NCBI GenBank assembly: GCA_003117195.1 | Contig: BDSI01000005.1 | Span: forward strand, 1,596,857-1,660,856 | Length of the DNA: 64,000 bases | Reading direction: 5' to 3' | DNA from: Eudorina sp. 2006-703-Eu-15 | Taxonomy: Eukaryota; Chlorophyta; Chlorophyceae; Chlamydomonadales; Volvocaceae | In this document: piece after piece, positions 11,868-23,515 of the stretch | How the letters are laid out: each line of letters starts with the position of its first letter | How positions within the stretch are numbered: the first letter of the stretch is position 1 | Notes under the pieces: generated by a model | The model's input: the letters and a program-made list of their open reading frames with translations, nothing else | Databases searched by the model: none | Told to the model about the DNA's origin: nothing | Program-made: the position numbers and the translations under genes

Positions 11868-14400
11868 TCAACAGCTGGCCAGCCGGCCCCCCGCGGCCCC
11901 GCCCTCCCGCCCATCCAGCCGGCTCTGACCCGTCCGCGCCGCAAACAGGACTCCGGCCGCCACCAGCGATGACCCGGCCATGCTCACAGCTCCGGGTTTG
12001 TCGCCCAGAGCCGTCACGTCCCACAGGAAGCTGAACAACACCTGAGGGGACAAGGCGCGGTGTGGAGGTAGGGAGCGAAGAAGGCAGGTAGGTAGGGAGA
12101 GAGGCGCCTGGTAGGGAGAAAAGGACGCGGTGCGCGGTAGAGTGATCGCGGCCACAGAGACGTTGCATGTAACCCAGCCCACAGTGTCGCGTCCACGCCA
12201 CGTTGCAAGTCGACTCCTTGTGATCCGATGTGGGCCGGTCCTCCGCAGCGCGATACGCGACCCATCCGCACCTGCCAGCTGCTACCCACATTCAGGACCA
12301 GGAAAATCCCGACCGCATGTCAAGACATCCAGCACATTCGCGTCTCGATTGTGACGCCCCACCCCTCCAGCCCCGTGTGCAGCCGTGGCGGAAATCGTGC
12401 GGGGAGCAGCCCCCCCATCCAAACCTGCTTCGCCTTGCCTGCAACACGTTGATGGCCGACCCGCGGGTCGCGGACTCCAGTTGGAAGCCCCGGTTCAGCA
12501 GCAGCTGCCCCACCAGCTGCGTCAGCGCCACCACCAGCAGCAGCAACCAGCCGCGCGTGTTTGGCAGCACCGGATCCGATGGGTACCTCAGCAACAGAGG
12601 GATGGCGGAGACCTGCGCGACGGGTTCGGGAGGCATGCCGACGTGGTTCACAGACTGGAGGCTGCAGGTTCTGCGAGCCCCGGGCATGTCTAGCCTCGAA
12701 CATCACACGCACGCACGCAGGCGCGCAGCCCCTCGCCCTCCCCAAGGCCAAGGACATTCTCTGCCCCTGACGGCCCATTGTCATAAAGGCAATCTGCACG
12801 ACAGCGGTCCGGAGGGCGACACCGCCGAGGACCTCGTGACCGGCAGTCGGTTCGGGCGCCGCGCTGATCTGCTGCTGCCCTGTCAGGATGCTTGCCCCGT
12901 GTGGCAGTCACCCAATGCCCTTTAGCCCCTCCGTTTAGTCCCTCCGGCGGCGCGGCTCACCAGAAGCACCACCCCGTGGTACCACCACGTCAAGATGAGG
13001 GTGCTCTGGGATTGCCTGATCAGGCGGACAACCACGAAGGCGGCCTGGGAGGGAAGGGCCGAGGTCCGTGGTGAGCGAGGGGACGTCAGTCAGGTCGGGT
13101 GTGGTGCGGGCAAGCCTCAGCGCGGGGGTCAAGGTCTCAGGATGGTAGACCGCAGCAGATTTCTGGGCCGGCGCAGAGGGCCCACCCTCAGGACTGGAAC
13201 GCGGGGGTTGGCCCTCTGCGCGCCGAATCGTCTGTAAAATGTGTCCGCGCCTCCCAATGTCGTACCGCGTTGGCGATGGCGGCCGCCGTGGCCAGCGCCA
13301 CGCCGGCGGCGCTGGTTCCGGACTGCGACCCAGGGGTCGCGCCCTCCGCCGTCAAGGAGCCGTCGGCATCGGCTCCGCCGCTCATGCGCCCGCTGTGGCC
13401 GTGGATGCCGCTGAAGACGCAGGAGGGCTGCGCCACCAGCACCACGCCTGCAACAGTGCAGGCGGTGGCGGCGGCGCACGCCCAGCCCTGTGCCTCGCCC
13501 GTCACCAGGATCTCCAGCAGCGTGGCCACAACTGGGCTGCAGAAGAAGAGCGTCACCGCGTCTACGGTTCGGGAGAGGGGGGCGTGCACGGCGGGTCGGG
13601 TCCGTCTGTGTGTATGATCGTGAAGACGATGGCGCTCTTCATAGGTATAGAAAGAAAACGCAGCAGGCGTTACGCACTGTGAGGTGGACGCACAAAACCG
13701 GCTTTTGGTGCCTGGTGTGAGCATTGGTTGGCGCGTCTCCATGCAAAGATGATGTACAGGTGTGGGGGGGGGGCTGCGAATAGCCAAGCCATGTGGCCAG
13801 GCAGCTTGCGGGTGACGTGTCCCCATCCCCTGACAGTGGTCCTCCTTGTCTTTCATTACATTCTGTCCAAGCTTCCCGTAGTGATCAATCAACCGGGCGT
13901 GGGCACGCACGTCATCTCTTTTCCCCTTCCTCTTGTACGAGAGCAGACAGGGCTTAGCGTAACTTAGCCCCGCAAACAAAGGCCTGCCGCGAAATCTATG
14001 TGCTACGGTCCCAGCCTCCTTTGGGGAATAAGGCCCAAGTGAACAAACCTTGCAACGGCAGGAGCTCGATTGCGAGGTAGAAGCAGGTTATACTTGTGGC
14101 GCCTAGCAACCCGCGTAAGAGTGTGAGACCAGCAATCCGCCAAGACTTGCTGCGGACGCTCAAGCCATTCCACTTCACCACAGCGCTGGTTACACAGAAG
14201 CAAAGAAGCCCCGGCACAAACACAATTTGAAAGGTTGGGACCTCATTTCCCAAAAGCTTCACCGCCAGGCTGGTGCAGCTGAATAAAAATGCAGCAGATG
14301 CTATAAGTGCGACTCCCGAGTCCCAAAAGAGCTTGAATGGCTGAAGCTTGGTGTGTTGTGGGCCATAGCTGTTGAGTTCATTTTCTGACCCGTGCCCCAT
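11868..14400 (-). CDS. EamA/DMT-family ten-helix transporter
   Basis: Five exons on the minus strand: 14400-14049, 13561-13266, 13044-12961, 12612-12439, 12041-11868, giving 359 residues. Two EamA repeats, about ten hydrophobic helices, are visible: SGVALIASAAFLFSCTSLAV, FQIVFVPGLLCFCVTSAVV, then TLLRGLLGATSITCFYLAI, DAVTLFFCSPVVATLLEIL, and in the second half WLLLLVVALTQLVGQLLLN, ATRGSAINVLQVLFSFLWD and SMAGSSLVAAGVLFAA. The family (drug/metabolite transporters, SLC35G-like in eukaryotes) exports or exchanges small solutes across the plasma membrane or organelle membranes; the substrate cannot be read from sequence. The intron after exon 4 uses a GC donor (CAG|GCAAGG) at 12438. The gene is divergent from the SAM carrier with 1.17 kb between starts. 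Confidence 0.87.
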
Positions 14401-15573
14401 TCAAAGTGTGCAAAAGTATGAGATAACAGTATTATAAAGATAATCCGTAAATAGGCGATACCCTTTAGCTCATGATGATACCGAACGAGCCTTGGAAGCC
14501 CTTGGGACCACTTGACTGTCTCAACCACAACACGTTTTGCAGGATGACGTCAGGACTATTTTGTCCATAAATACTTTGCAGTAGCGGTGAGGGTCCATGC
14601 TTACTGCGCGTGCATCGAGTCACGGAGTTCGATCTAACTGCCTGGGCACCGTACACGCTAACCGACACAACACACATGGATTCCGCCTTTCAGCGGTCCG
14701 CGCTCATATCTTCCGGTGACAGCATCAGCACGCATTTGACAATGAAGCCTGCTGTCTCGTTTGGTGTCCAGCCAGCTGTTCACTGTGAAAAGCTGTGAAG
14801 TACAAACGCTCACCTGTGTTGATGACCGTCGAAAGTCGATGTCCGTAGGAGAATTGATCCATTGAATATGCAAAGCCTCGGGTTAACTCGATGGAACGCA
14901 GATGTGTCCGTTTGTAACGACTGGGCATCGAGCACCCATGTCTGCAGGGCCGCTGCAGACCATGCACTTTGCCAGTCCGGCTCCAAAGCAGTCAATCGCG
15001 CAAGATGAGAATAATTAGAGCGGCACGAGGGCGCCCGTGTCAACCGATGACACCTGACTGCGCGGCGGGTGGAGCCACGCCCCGCCATCCCCAGCGTCCA
15101 GCGCCGGGTCCCGCCCTGCATCCCCCCAGCCCCCTCGGAAACTCACACCGCCCCCGGGCCGGGCTCGCTCCCGGGGTGCGGCGGTGCGGCTGCCATCGCA
15201 CTGACACTTGCGGGCGCCCTGCTGGTGACCCAGCACCCAGGTGTCCGCTGACGGAGACCATTTCAAGAACGGAATCGCCGTTACATTAAATCGATCGCGC
15301 AAAGAAAACGTAGCAGTGCCGATCACCAACGGACCGCACCGCCAAGCTGCGACGACAAAGTTCATTTCGTTCCCAGCTTCATTATTTTCATAATTTATAT
15401 ACTTTAAGCTGCAAATTCAGATGGCGATAGAGAGGAGGAAGAGCGATGAAGGGAGGGTGAATTTCAGCCGTGATTAAAGGCCTGAATATATTACAAATAA
15501 TTTTGCCGTACTGCAATGAATCTATTGTGCAACGCAAGGACTTTACTCTTTCACCTGTGACCTGCTGAAAAAG
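14401..15573. other. Divergent promoter region
   Basis: No gene is seen. This less GC-rich stretch lies between the starts of the transporter (minus) and the SAM carrier (plus). TATA-like words occur near 14432-14440 and 15394-15402, but neither can be shown to act as a promoter element from sequence alone. Confidence 0.5.
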
Positions 15574-18500
15574 ATGGCACCTGAAGACCAGGCCAGCCCG
15601 TCAGGGGCTTCCGAGCTCGTGTTCGCACATGGCCGCGCAGGCAAAGTGCTTTTGCGAAAGCCTAGATCTCCATCGTCTGAAGTATTGTGCAGCACGGACA
15701 TTGATAGGAACGCAGCTTGCGCCCTTGGATCCAGGCGCCGGAAGCCCAGGTCGGCACCCTTCGCCAGCGTTACCATGAACGCTGCTCCGACCTCCGCTCC
15801 AGCAGGCGAGTGCAGTCAAGTCACAATCCATCCTTTTGACGCCAAGAATGCGTCGGCGATCTCATCGCGCGAGCTCCGTTATTGTGGGTTACGGCCTTAC
15901 GACCTGTGGCCTTGTCCTGAATCTGTCGAACACATCGCGCGCTTGCAGGGCCTGCGAAAGTGCCTCTATTCATGCTGGCTTCTGCTGCGGAAGCTCCCAG
16001 GGTTGCGCCGCCGTCCAATACCCCTATTTGGCGGATGGCCGCTGCCAACCTGGCCGCTGGAGCCACCGCAGGCTGTGCCGTGGAGCTCGGTGAGCCGCCA
16101 GCCGGATCGGCCGTAAGCGCGTGCTCGGAAGGCAGCTTCCCCTGATTTCCCTCCCTTCTTAGGTCACCTTCGGTTTCCAATAATCGCCCCATGAGTGTTT
16201 AGATGCAACCATCGCCTCGTGAATCGTGAATCGGGAGATGCTGTGGGACAGATCCCCACAGCAGCTGAAGCCTGAAGGCCCCGTACACGCTCTCGCTGCA
16301 GCCCGCTACCACCCACAGTCCTGCAGAGACCTGCACCGACGCACCGCCGCACCGCCGCACCATTGTGCCGTTGTGCCGTTGCGCCGCTGGGGTATGGTCC
16401 TCACAGCCTGACCCACATCGCGCAACATGCGCCCCTCTGTCCCACCGCCCCTTCCGCGCTCCGCCCGCTCCGCCCCTCGCGTCCCCGCAGCCCTGTACCC
16501 GATTGACACCATCAAAACCCGGCTGCAAGCCATGATCGGCGGCGGGGGCCTGCAGGCACTGCTCAAGTCGGGCGGCGGCAAGAGCCTGTACGCCGGTGCG
16601 TGCGTGCGTGCATGGGTGGATACATCGTGAAGCTGACCCAAGCTGGTGGTGGCAGATGAAGGGATCTGTGTGGGGTCAGCCAGGCCAGGCCTGGTGACCG
16701 AGCATCGCGGCCGGGTAGACGGCTGGCCGGCCCGGGTTGACCAGCTTTGACCAGGTTTGACCAGGATAATTTTTATTCCGCGAGCGGGCGACGGCGGCTT
16801 CACGTGGTCTCACGGGCGGACGGTGAACCGCGTCACGCCGCGCAGCCGCGCGCTCTTCTCGCCCGCCCGTCGGCAGCTTGGCACACAGGCGATGTCAGCA
16901 CAGGGGTGCATGGGGAAGGCGCGGCAAGGTTGCTCTGTGGCGTCCGCGTGCGTCGTCGTGAGGCACCGACTTGCGCCCACACCCCCGGGGCACCGGGTCA
17001 TGCGCACGCGTCGTGTAATCGGCCCCGGACGCGCTGAGGCCCCTCTCAGAGGATTCTGGGGACCGTCGTCGTGAGCTGAGCTGATGCGATGCGTGGACCC
17101 GCCAGCAGGTCCGGGCCGCCGTAGGATCTACCCACCAGGCATTCCGGATGTCCTCGAGATGCTGGCTCTGTTTCCGCGCCCCCGTCAAAATCGTACCTTC
17201 CAACCACCCACACAACAAGCCAATTACACACCACCAAATGTTAGCACGCTCAGCCGCCGAACCATTTGGCGGTGCACACCTTGAATGAAGAGTCATGGTC
17301 CACTGGACCTCGAGGGTCATCGGCGACAGCACATGCTGCTTCTCGTCTCTCCCTTCCCATCCCAGGGGTTTGGGGCAACCTGGCGGGTGTGGCACCAGCT
17401 TCCGCCATCTTCATGGCCTTCTACGAACCCACCAAGAAGGCCGTACAGGTGGGGCGGTGGGCTGGCTGTTGGCAGCGCCAACAGCCGGGTCCGGGGTCAT
17501 CAGGCAAGGAGGCGGAGATGTGCACAGCCCCATCAGCAGGGCTTCCCGGGGGATAGGGGCTTCCTCGGCGGGCTGGGCGGCAGGTCATCACACCCCACTC
17601 CATCGGTTCGTTTTGGTTTTTTTTCTCTTTTCACTTTTGACCCCCCCTTCATCCCGTCCTCTGCCGTTCCGTCCCTTGCGTGCCCGTCCGCGCAGGCCCA
17701 GGTGCCCGAGGACAAGCAGTATCTGGGTCCCGTGTGGGCGGGTATGGTGGCGGGCACCGCCTCCTCCCTCATCCGGGTGCCCACCGAGGTCGTCAAGCAG
17801 CGGCTGCAGACGGGGGAGTTCACCGGGGCGGTGAAGGCGGTGAGAGGAGAGAGAGAGACACACACACACCGGGGTGGTGCGGGCGGGTTTCTTGCGACAT
17901 ACACACACACACACACACCGGCGGGGTTCTGGCGGGAACACATGTGCATCGCTAGTTAATTTTATGGGCTGGGGCTGGGGCAGTTGTGGGGCATGCGGGC
18001 ATTTCCCGGGCTGAGCTATGCCGCTGGCATTCCACGCACGCTTGCCTTGCCTACCAAACAACACACGTGTGTCGGTGTGTGTTGGCCGTCGTGTAGAGAT
18101 CCCGCCAGCCCAGGGTTTGTCTTCGGAGATGCAGCTCAACACGTGTTGTAGGTTTGATTGCCTGTATGGGGTATCTGCTGTCTGCACGATTGAAGCCATC
18201 GAAGGGGCGAAACATTGGATTTGTGTCCGATTAGGCTGCTAGCGACCTGGCCAACGGGGCATCCAATTGGTCCACCTTTGGCTTCCCTTCCCCCCCAATC
18301 CCCCCCACACACACGTGCTGCCGTACCCTGCCGTACGCGACGCTGTACTGCCAGGTCCAAACAATCCTATCCAGGGAGGGCCTGAGGGGGCTGTACGCGG
18401 GGTACGGCGCGTTCATGCTGCGTGACCTGCCGTTCGATGCGATCGAGTTCGTGGTGTACGAGCAGATCAAGAAGGCGTACGGCTTGAGTGTCAAGCGGGA

Positions 18501-19276
18501 GCTCAGTCCGGGGGAAACCTCCCTGGTGGGGGCGTTTGCTGGCGGCTTCACCGGTGAGAATGTGTGTACGAGAGAACTGAGAAGGGGTGTGTCATTAGGC
18601 AGGCAGAACAGGAGTGCTTGAAGGGGTGTGTGTGTGTTCTAGCCAGGAGAATGTGCGTGTGCGGTGTGCTACTGGATATGTGGCGACATGAGGGGGACGT
18701 GTCTGCATGTGTTGGAGATATTGGGCGGTTGGTGCGGAGCCAGATCCCAACCGCCCCGATCCCGACCCGACCCAGTTTCGGAATGCTGTTTGAGTTTGTC
18801 TGTGTTCGTCTTTGACCTCACCTGCCTCCGAGCTCCGCTTGCAGCGCCTTCTGTTCTGCATCCAGCCCGTTTATCGCCCCTGCCCCGCCGCGCGTGTCCG
18901 CCGCCCAACCCCGTTGCCGCTGCGCCGCTCCTGCTCCTCCTCCGCCGCCTCCTCCTGCTCCTCCGCCTCCTCCTCCTGCTCCCCCGCCTCCTCCTGCTCC
19001 TCCTCCTCCTCCTCCGCCTCCTCCTCCTCGTCTACATCGCCGTCATCCTCAGGCGTGATCACCACTCCCCTGGACGTCCTGAAGACCCGGTTAATGACGC
19101 AGGGCGCCTCGGGGCGCTACAAGAACCTCCTGGACGCGACCGTGACCATCGCCCGCACCGAGGGCATGGGCGCCTTCATGTCGGGCTGGCAGCCGCGACT
19201 GATCTGGATCTCTCTCGGCGGCTTCGTCTTCTTCCCCGTGCTGGAGGCGGCCAAGAAATTCTACGCGCCGAAATGA
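15574..19276 (+). CDS. SAMC: S-adenosylmethionine carrier
   Basis: Seven exons: 15574-15814, 15949-16089, 16491-16595, 17366-17448, 17696-17839, 18355-18553, 19053-19276; 378 residues, all joins in phase. It is a mitochondrial-carrier-family protein of three repeats, each with its signature: PIDTIKTR (131-138), PTEVVKQR (219-226) and PLDVLKTR (310-317). The context LYAGYGAFMLRDLPFDAIEF and the ITTPLDVLKTRLM block match plant and yeast SAM carriers, which exchange cytosolic SAM for S-adenosylhomocysteine across the mitochondrial or plastid inner membrane. About 125 residues precede the first signature, including a basic Ser/Ala-rich N-terminus (ATG 15574, second in-frame ATG 15775) that may be a targeting extension. 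The exon 1 donor (GTCAAG) is the weakest join. Confidence 0.93.
17858..17922 (-). repeat. (GT)n pair with AAGAAACCCGCCC spacer
   Basis: Two CA/GT runs in intron 5 of the SAM carrier flank, on the minus strand, a spacer reading AAGAAACCCGCCCGC. The same arrangement is seen in TFIIF alpha intron 6 near 50722-50815. Confidence 0.6.
18930..19040 (+). repeat. CTCCTC/CTCCGCC pyrimidine tract before last exon
   Basis: A roughly 110-base CCT/CTC-rich tract directly precedes the last SAM carrier exon. It serves as an exceptionally long polypyrimidine tract for the acceptor at 19052. Confidence 0.75.
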
Positions 19277-20860
19277 GAGAGGAAAAGCAACACCATGTGG
19301 GGGACCCGAATCGGGTTTCACACCGCGCGCCGCGGAGGAAGCCTACGTAAACAGACCGAGGCGGCTTTATGCCGCGGGGGTGTTGGCGTGGACTGGGGCA
19401 CAGGGTCGGAGGGCTGAAGATCAGCAGCAAAGCCGGATGGGGACGGGGTTACAGCGAAAACAGCCCAGGCACACCCGGAAGAGGGACGAGCGCAAGGGGA
19501 TGCGAACGGAACCGACAGGCCCGTTTGGTTTGGGGCGAAGCTTAGGCCTGGGACCTTGGGCCTAGGGGAGGGATGAGGGGCGGGTTCAGACCGTGGGCCT
19601 AGGGTAGGGATGAGGGGGGGTTTCAGACCGTGGGCCTAGGGGAGGGATGAGGGGCGGGTTCGAAGGTAGGCGCGGAGTGTCGCCGAGTGAGCGGGCGTGG
19701 GTCGAGGGCGGCGGTGAGCCCGGGGACGAGCGCGGCGCGCGAGATTTGGGGGGTATGAGTTTTTGGCGTTCGGGGCGGCGGCCGCGATTCGCGACCAGTG
19801 GGAAGGGCGAGGAGGCAGGGCGAGGAAGGGCTGCGAGGTCAGGAGGGGGACCCCGCCCCGGGGCCCCGCACATCAGCACACGCTACGACGGGAAGGGACC
19901 CATGACACGGCATGACATCACAGCCGGTGGATTGTGGGGTAGGGAGGCCTCGACTTTGGCCAATGGAGCGGCCGCATCGGCCGGACCCCGGACCGCCTCG
20001 GTCAACGGATACGGAGTGATAATAAACTCCGCGGGGGGTTACTGTACCCGATGGCGCCGCAAATGACACGTCATGCCGTACCATACTGTACCGTACCGTG
20101 CACAATGTTTCCGACCAAATGCTATGTGAATGACCCGGTCTACCGTATTTCAATATCGTAATTGCAGGACGCGTCGACTGCCGCCAGGATGGGGTGGTTT
20201 TGTGGCGGAAGTCGGGTTGGGGACCACCGAAGTGCCGGAGCAGCTTCGCTGGAGGGCTGCACGGTGCACGCGAGAGTATCCGACTTGGGCCGCGAGCAGT
20301 GTTGTGACCCGCCTTAACGAAAATAAAGCGCTTGCAAGCTGATGCGACCGATCCCGGACGACTCCACGACCAGTACGAGCAGCGCCCGTCGCATCCGTCA
20401 CAAATTCACAACCCATCTGTCACAACGCACAAATCACAATGCAACCGTAAAATGGCAGACCTTAGTCCCGACCCGGCAATCCAAGGGGCCCAGATAGCTT
20501 TGTAGGCGCCTCGCATCGTCAACCCCTACCAAGGACTGCGCACCCATCCTCCAACCTCCATCCACGGGGGGGCCGCCATGCAGCCATACCGCCGACCAAT
20601 ACACCAGGTATTACCAGTGCGCCAGGATTGCCTCTCCTGGAAATCGCACAAGACTCTCGACTGTCTAACTTTCAATCATCAATCGCGATACCGGCCCCGA
20701 GTCGCAGTCCGGGCACAGCGATTGCCTCCTGTGCTCGCCGTAACAGGGTAAACACTAAAACGCCACGGGCGGCACCAATCCTCAGTTGATGCCGTACAAA
20801 TGGTTGGTCACGTCTGTTTCCCCCCCCCCCGTTGTTTGGTTCCCGGGGTTCACGCCAATC
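19277..20860. other. SAM carrier 3' flank, no gene
   Basis: Presumed 3' UTR and intergenic DNA. No TGTAA is seen close to the stop. Apart from a small minisatellite at 19551-19662, only short unrecognised frames are present. A C-run occurs at 20820-20830. Confidence 0.5.
19551..19662 (+). repeat. Three-copy 37-38 bp tandem repeat
   Basis: Copies begin near 19561, 19598 and 19635 with CCTAGGGGAGGGATGAGGGG and continue GGTTTCAGACCGTGGG. Copies differ by a few bases. Confidence 0.85.
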
Positions 20861-22734
20861 GTCGGGTCGGTCGGGTCGGTCGGGTCGGTCGGGTCGGTCG
20901 GGTCGGTCGGTCGGTCGGGTCGGTCGGGTCGGGTCGGGGGTCGGTCGGGTCGGTCGGGTCGGTCGGGTCGGTCGGCGTCGGTCGGGGTCGGTCGGGTCGG
21001 TCGGTCGGTCGGTCGGGTCGGTCGGGTCGGTCGGGTCGGTCGGGTCGGTCGGGTCGGTCGGGTCGGTCGGTCGGTCGGGTCGGTCGGGTCGGTCGGGTCG
21101 GTCGGTCGGTCGGTCGGGTCGGTCGGTCGGGTCGGTCGGGGTCGGTCGGGTCGGTCGGGTCGGTCGGGTCGGTCGGTCGGTCGGGTCGGTCGGGTCGGTC
21201 GGGTCGGTCGGGTCGGTCGGGTCGGTCGGGTCGGTCGGGTCGGTCGGGTCGGTCGGGTCGGTCGGTCGGTCGGGTCGGTCGGGTCGGTCGGTCGGGTCGG
21301 TCGGGTCGGTCGGGTCGGTCGGTCGGTCGGGTCGGTCGGGTCGGGTCGGTCGGGTCGGTCGGTCGGTCGGGTCGGTCGGGTCGGTCGGGTCGGTCGGGTC
21401 GGTCGGTCGGGTCGGTCGGGTCGGTCGGTCGGTCGGTCGGGTCGGTCGGGTCGGTCGGGTCGGTCGGGTCGGTCGGGTCGGTCGGGTCGGTCGGGTCGGT
21501 CGGGTCGGTCGGGTCGGTCGGTCGGTCGGGTCGGTCGGGTCGGTCGGGTCGGTCGGGTCGGTCGGGTCGGTCGGGTCGGTCGGGTCGGTCGGTCGGTCGG
21601 GTCGGTCGGGTCGGTCGGGTCGGTCGGGTCGGTCGGGTCGGTCGGTCGGTCGGGTCGGTCGGGTCGGTCGGGTCGGTCGGGTCGGTCGGGTCGGTCGGGT
21701 CGGTCGGGTCGGTCGGGTCGGTCGGGTCGGTCGGGTCGGTCGGGTCGGTCGGGTCGGTCGGGTCGGTCGGTCGGTCGGGTCGGTCGGGTCGGTCGGGTCG
21801 GTCGGGTCGGTCGGGTCGGTCGGGTCGGTCGGGTCGGTCGGGTCGGTCGGGTCGGTCGGGTCGGTCGGGTCGGTCGGGTCGGTCGGGTCGGTCGGGTCGG
21901 TCGGGTCGGTCGGGTCGGTCGGGTCGGTCGGGTCGGTCGGTCGGGTCGGTCGGGTCGGTCGGGTCGGTCGGGTCGGTCGGGTCGGTCGGGTCGGTCGGTC
22001 GGTCGGGTCGGTCGGGTCGGTCGGGTCGGTCGGGTCGGTCGGGTCGGTCGGGTCGGTCGGGTCGGTCGGGTCGGTCGGGTCGGTCGGGTCGGTCGGGTCG
22101 GTCGGGTCGGTCGGGTCGGTCGGGTCGGGTCGGTCGGGTCGGTCGGGTCGGTCGGGTCGGTCGGGTCGGTCGGGTCGGTCGGGTCGGTCGGGTCGGTCGG
22201 GTCGGTCGGGTCGGTCGGGTCGGTCGGGTCGGTCGGGTCGGTCGGTCGGTCGGGTCGGTCGGGTCGGTCGGGTCGGTCGGGTCGGTCGGGTCGGTCGGGT
22301 CGGTCGGGTCGGTCGGGTCGGTCGGGTCGGTCGGGGTCGGTCGGGTCGGTCGGGTCGGTCGGGTCGGTCGGGGGGGGGGGGGGGGGGGGGGGGGGGGTCG
22401 GGGTCGGTCGGGTCGGTCGGGTCGGTCGGGGGGGGGGGGGGGGGGGGGGGGGGTCGGTCGGGTCGGTCGGGTCGGTCGGGTCGGTCGGGTCGGTCGGGTC
22501 GGTCGGTCGGGTCGGTCGGGTCGGTCGGGTCGGTCGGTCGGGTCGGTCGGGTCGGTCGGGTCGGTCGGGTCGGTCGGGTCGGTCGGGTCGGTCGGGTCGG
22601 TCGGGTCGGTCGGGTCGGTCGGGTCGGTCGGGTCGGTCGGGTCGGTCGGGTCGGTCGGGTCGGTCGGTCGGTCGGTCGGTCGGTCGGGTCGGTCGGTCGG
22701 TCGGTCCGGTCGGTCGGGTCGGTCGGGTCGGTCG
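20861..22734 (+). repeat. 1.9-kb minisatellite of TCGGTCGGG/TCGG units
   Basis: The block is made almost wholly of GGTCGGTCG nonamers with occasional extra or missing TCGG units. Two G homopolymers interrupt it, 22370-22397 (28 G) and 22428-22453 (26 G). It stays open in several frames on both strands only because the unit has nine bases and no stop; the resulting Arg/Ser/Gly/Val or Thr/Asp/Pro/Arg polymers are not credible proteins. It abuts the 3' flank of the retrotransposon remnant at 22822-23225. Confidence 0.97.
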
Positions 22735-22821
22735 ATATGTATGTTACATGTTGTACTGGTCGTATGGCCAATACTGACATGCGTTCCCCCACAAGGATTT
22801 ACGTCAAGGGGCACACAAGGC

Positions 22822-23225
22822 TTAGTTATTCGGTAGAAAAGAAAGGGAGATCTTTGTTCGGGAACAAAGGATGTCCCGCCGCGCTTTTTGGATAACCGCT
22901 AAAAGATCACCCAATTTCGCCTGGTCCATCGTCGTCTTAATCTCTGCCATCGATTTCTCCTCGAAATCAAAATCCACCGCTTCCCGTAATGCTCCATAGA
23001 CCGGGCATTCCATCAGGACATGAAAATCGTCTTCTACAGTTCTACTGCGCTCCCCCCACATACTCGGCACGTGCGCTCCGAACGAGGTTTGCGCCCCGGT
23101 TGCCTCGCGAGCCTCGAAACATCATGGTCCCAGCTTCCAAGCCGAAAGCGCATTAGTGCCGTGTGGTGCTTGCGTGGCATACACGTCGAAATGTCGGTCA
23201 GGTTGATTCGTGATTATTATGATAT
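22822..23225 (-). pseudogene. 3' end of a non-LTR retrotransposon reverse transcriptase
   Basis: On the minus strand one frame reads HTALMRFRLGSWDHDVSRLA and ERTCRVCGGSAVE, then a frameshift near 23037-23050 moves to EDDFHVLMECPVYGALRE, which runs to a stop at 22822. Together they give the C-terminal zinc-binding pattern C-x2-C...H-x4-C found after the reverse transcriptase in many LINE-type elements (zf-RVT). The catalytic part is absent, so this is a 5'-truncated, frameshifted copy. The tail after the stop (22735-22821) leads directly into the GGTCGGTCG array. Family call is by motif only. Confidence 0.7.
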
Positions 23226-23515
23226 GTAAATAAAACAATTCTTACTTATACAAGGTAAATTTTATAATTTAATACTTATGTTTGTTTTTATAACTTACAT
23301 GCTTATATATTTTGTCTTCTTTTATGTAGGTGTTGAATTGTATTTGCATTTTGCTTTGATGTTTACAACAATACATATATATTTATATTTACAGTATTTA
23401 CAATGTCTAAATTGTCATTTATGAATTATTTTACTGTTGATGATATTGCTAATATTTATTAACATTATACATTAATATTTTATATATTTATTTTTTATTA
23501 TTTTGAAAGTTGATG
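23222..23515. other. AT-rich island of unknown origin
   Basis: About 290 bases consist mostly of A and T, in sharp contrast with the surrounding GC-rich DNA. One short frame starts at ATG 23403 and reads MSKLSFMNYFTVDDIANIY before TAA. The composition suggests an organelle DNA insertion or an AT-rich repeat tail. No organelle gene was recognised. Confidence 0.6.

Noticed and set aside
12784..12880. Possible extra exon in the transporter (VLGGVALRTAVVQIAFMTM, minus strand)
   Set aside because: Joining exon 3 directly to 12612 gives the continuous family sequence WWYHGVVLLVSAIPLLLRYP and ten helices. The extra piece would insert into a loop; a cassette exon cannot be excluded.
20672..22895. 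Very long open frames on all six frames across the GGTCGGTCG array (up to about 700 codons)
   Set aside because: They exist only because a nine-base unit without stops repeats. The products are two- to four-letter polymers with no other coding signs.
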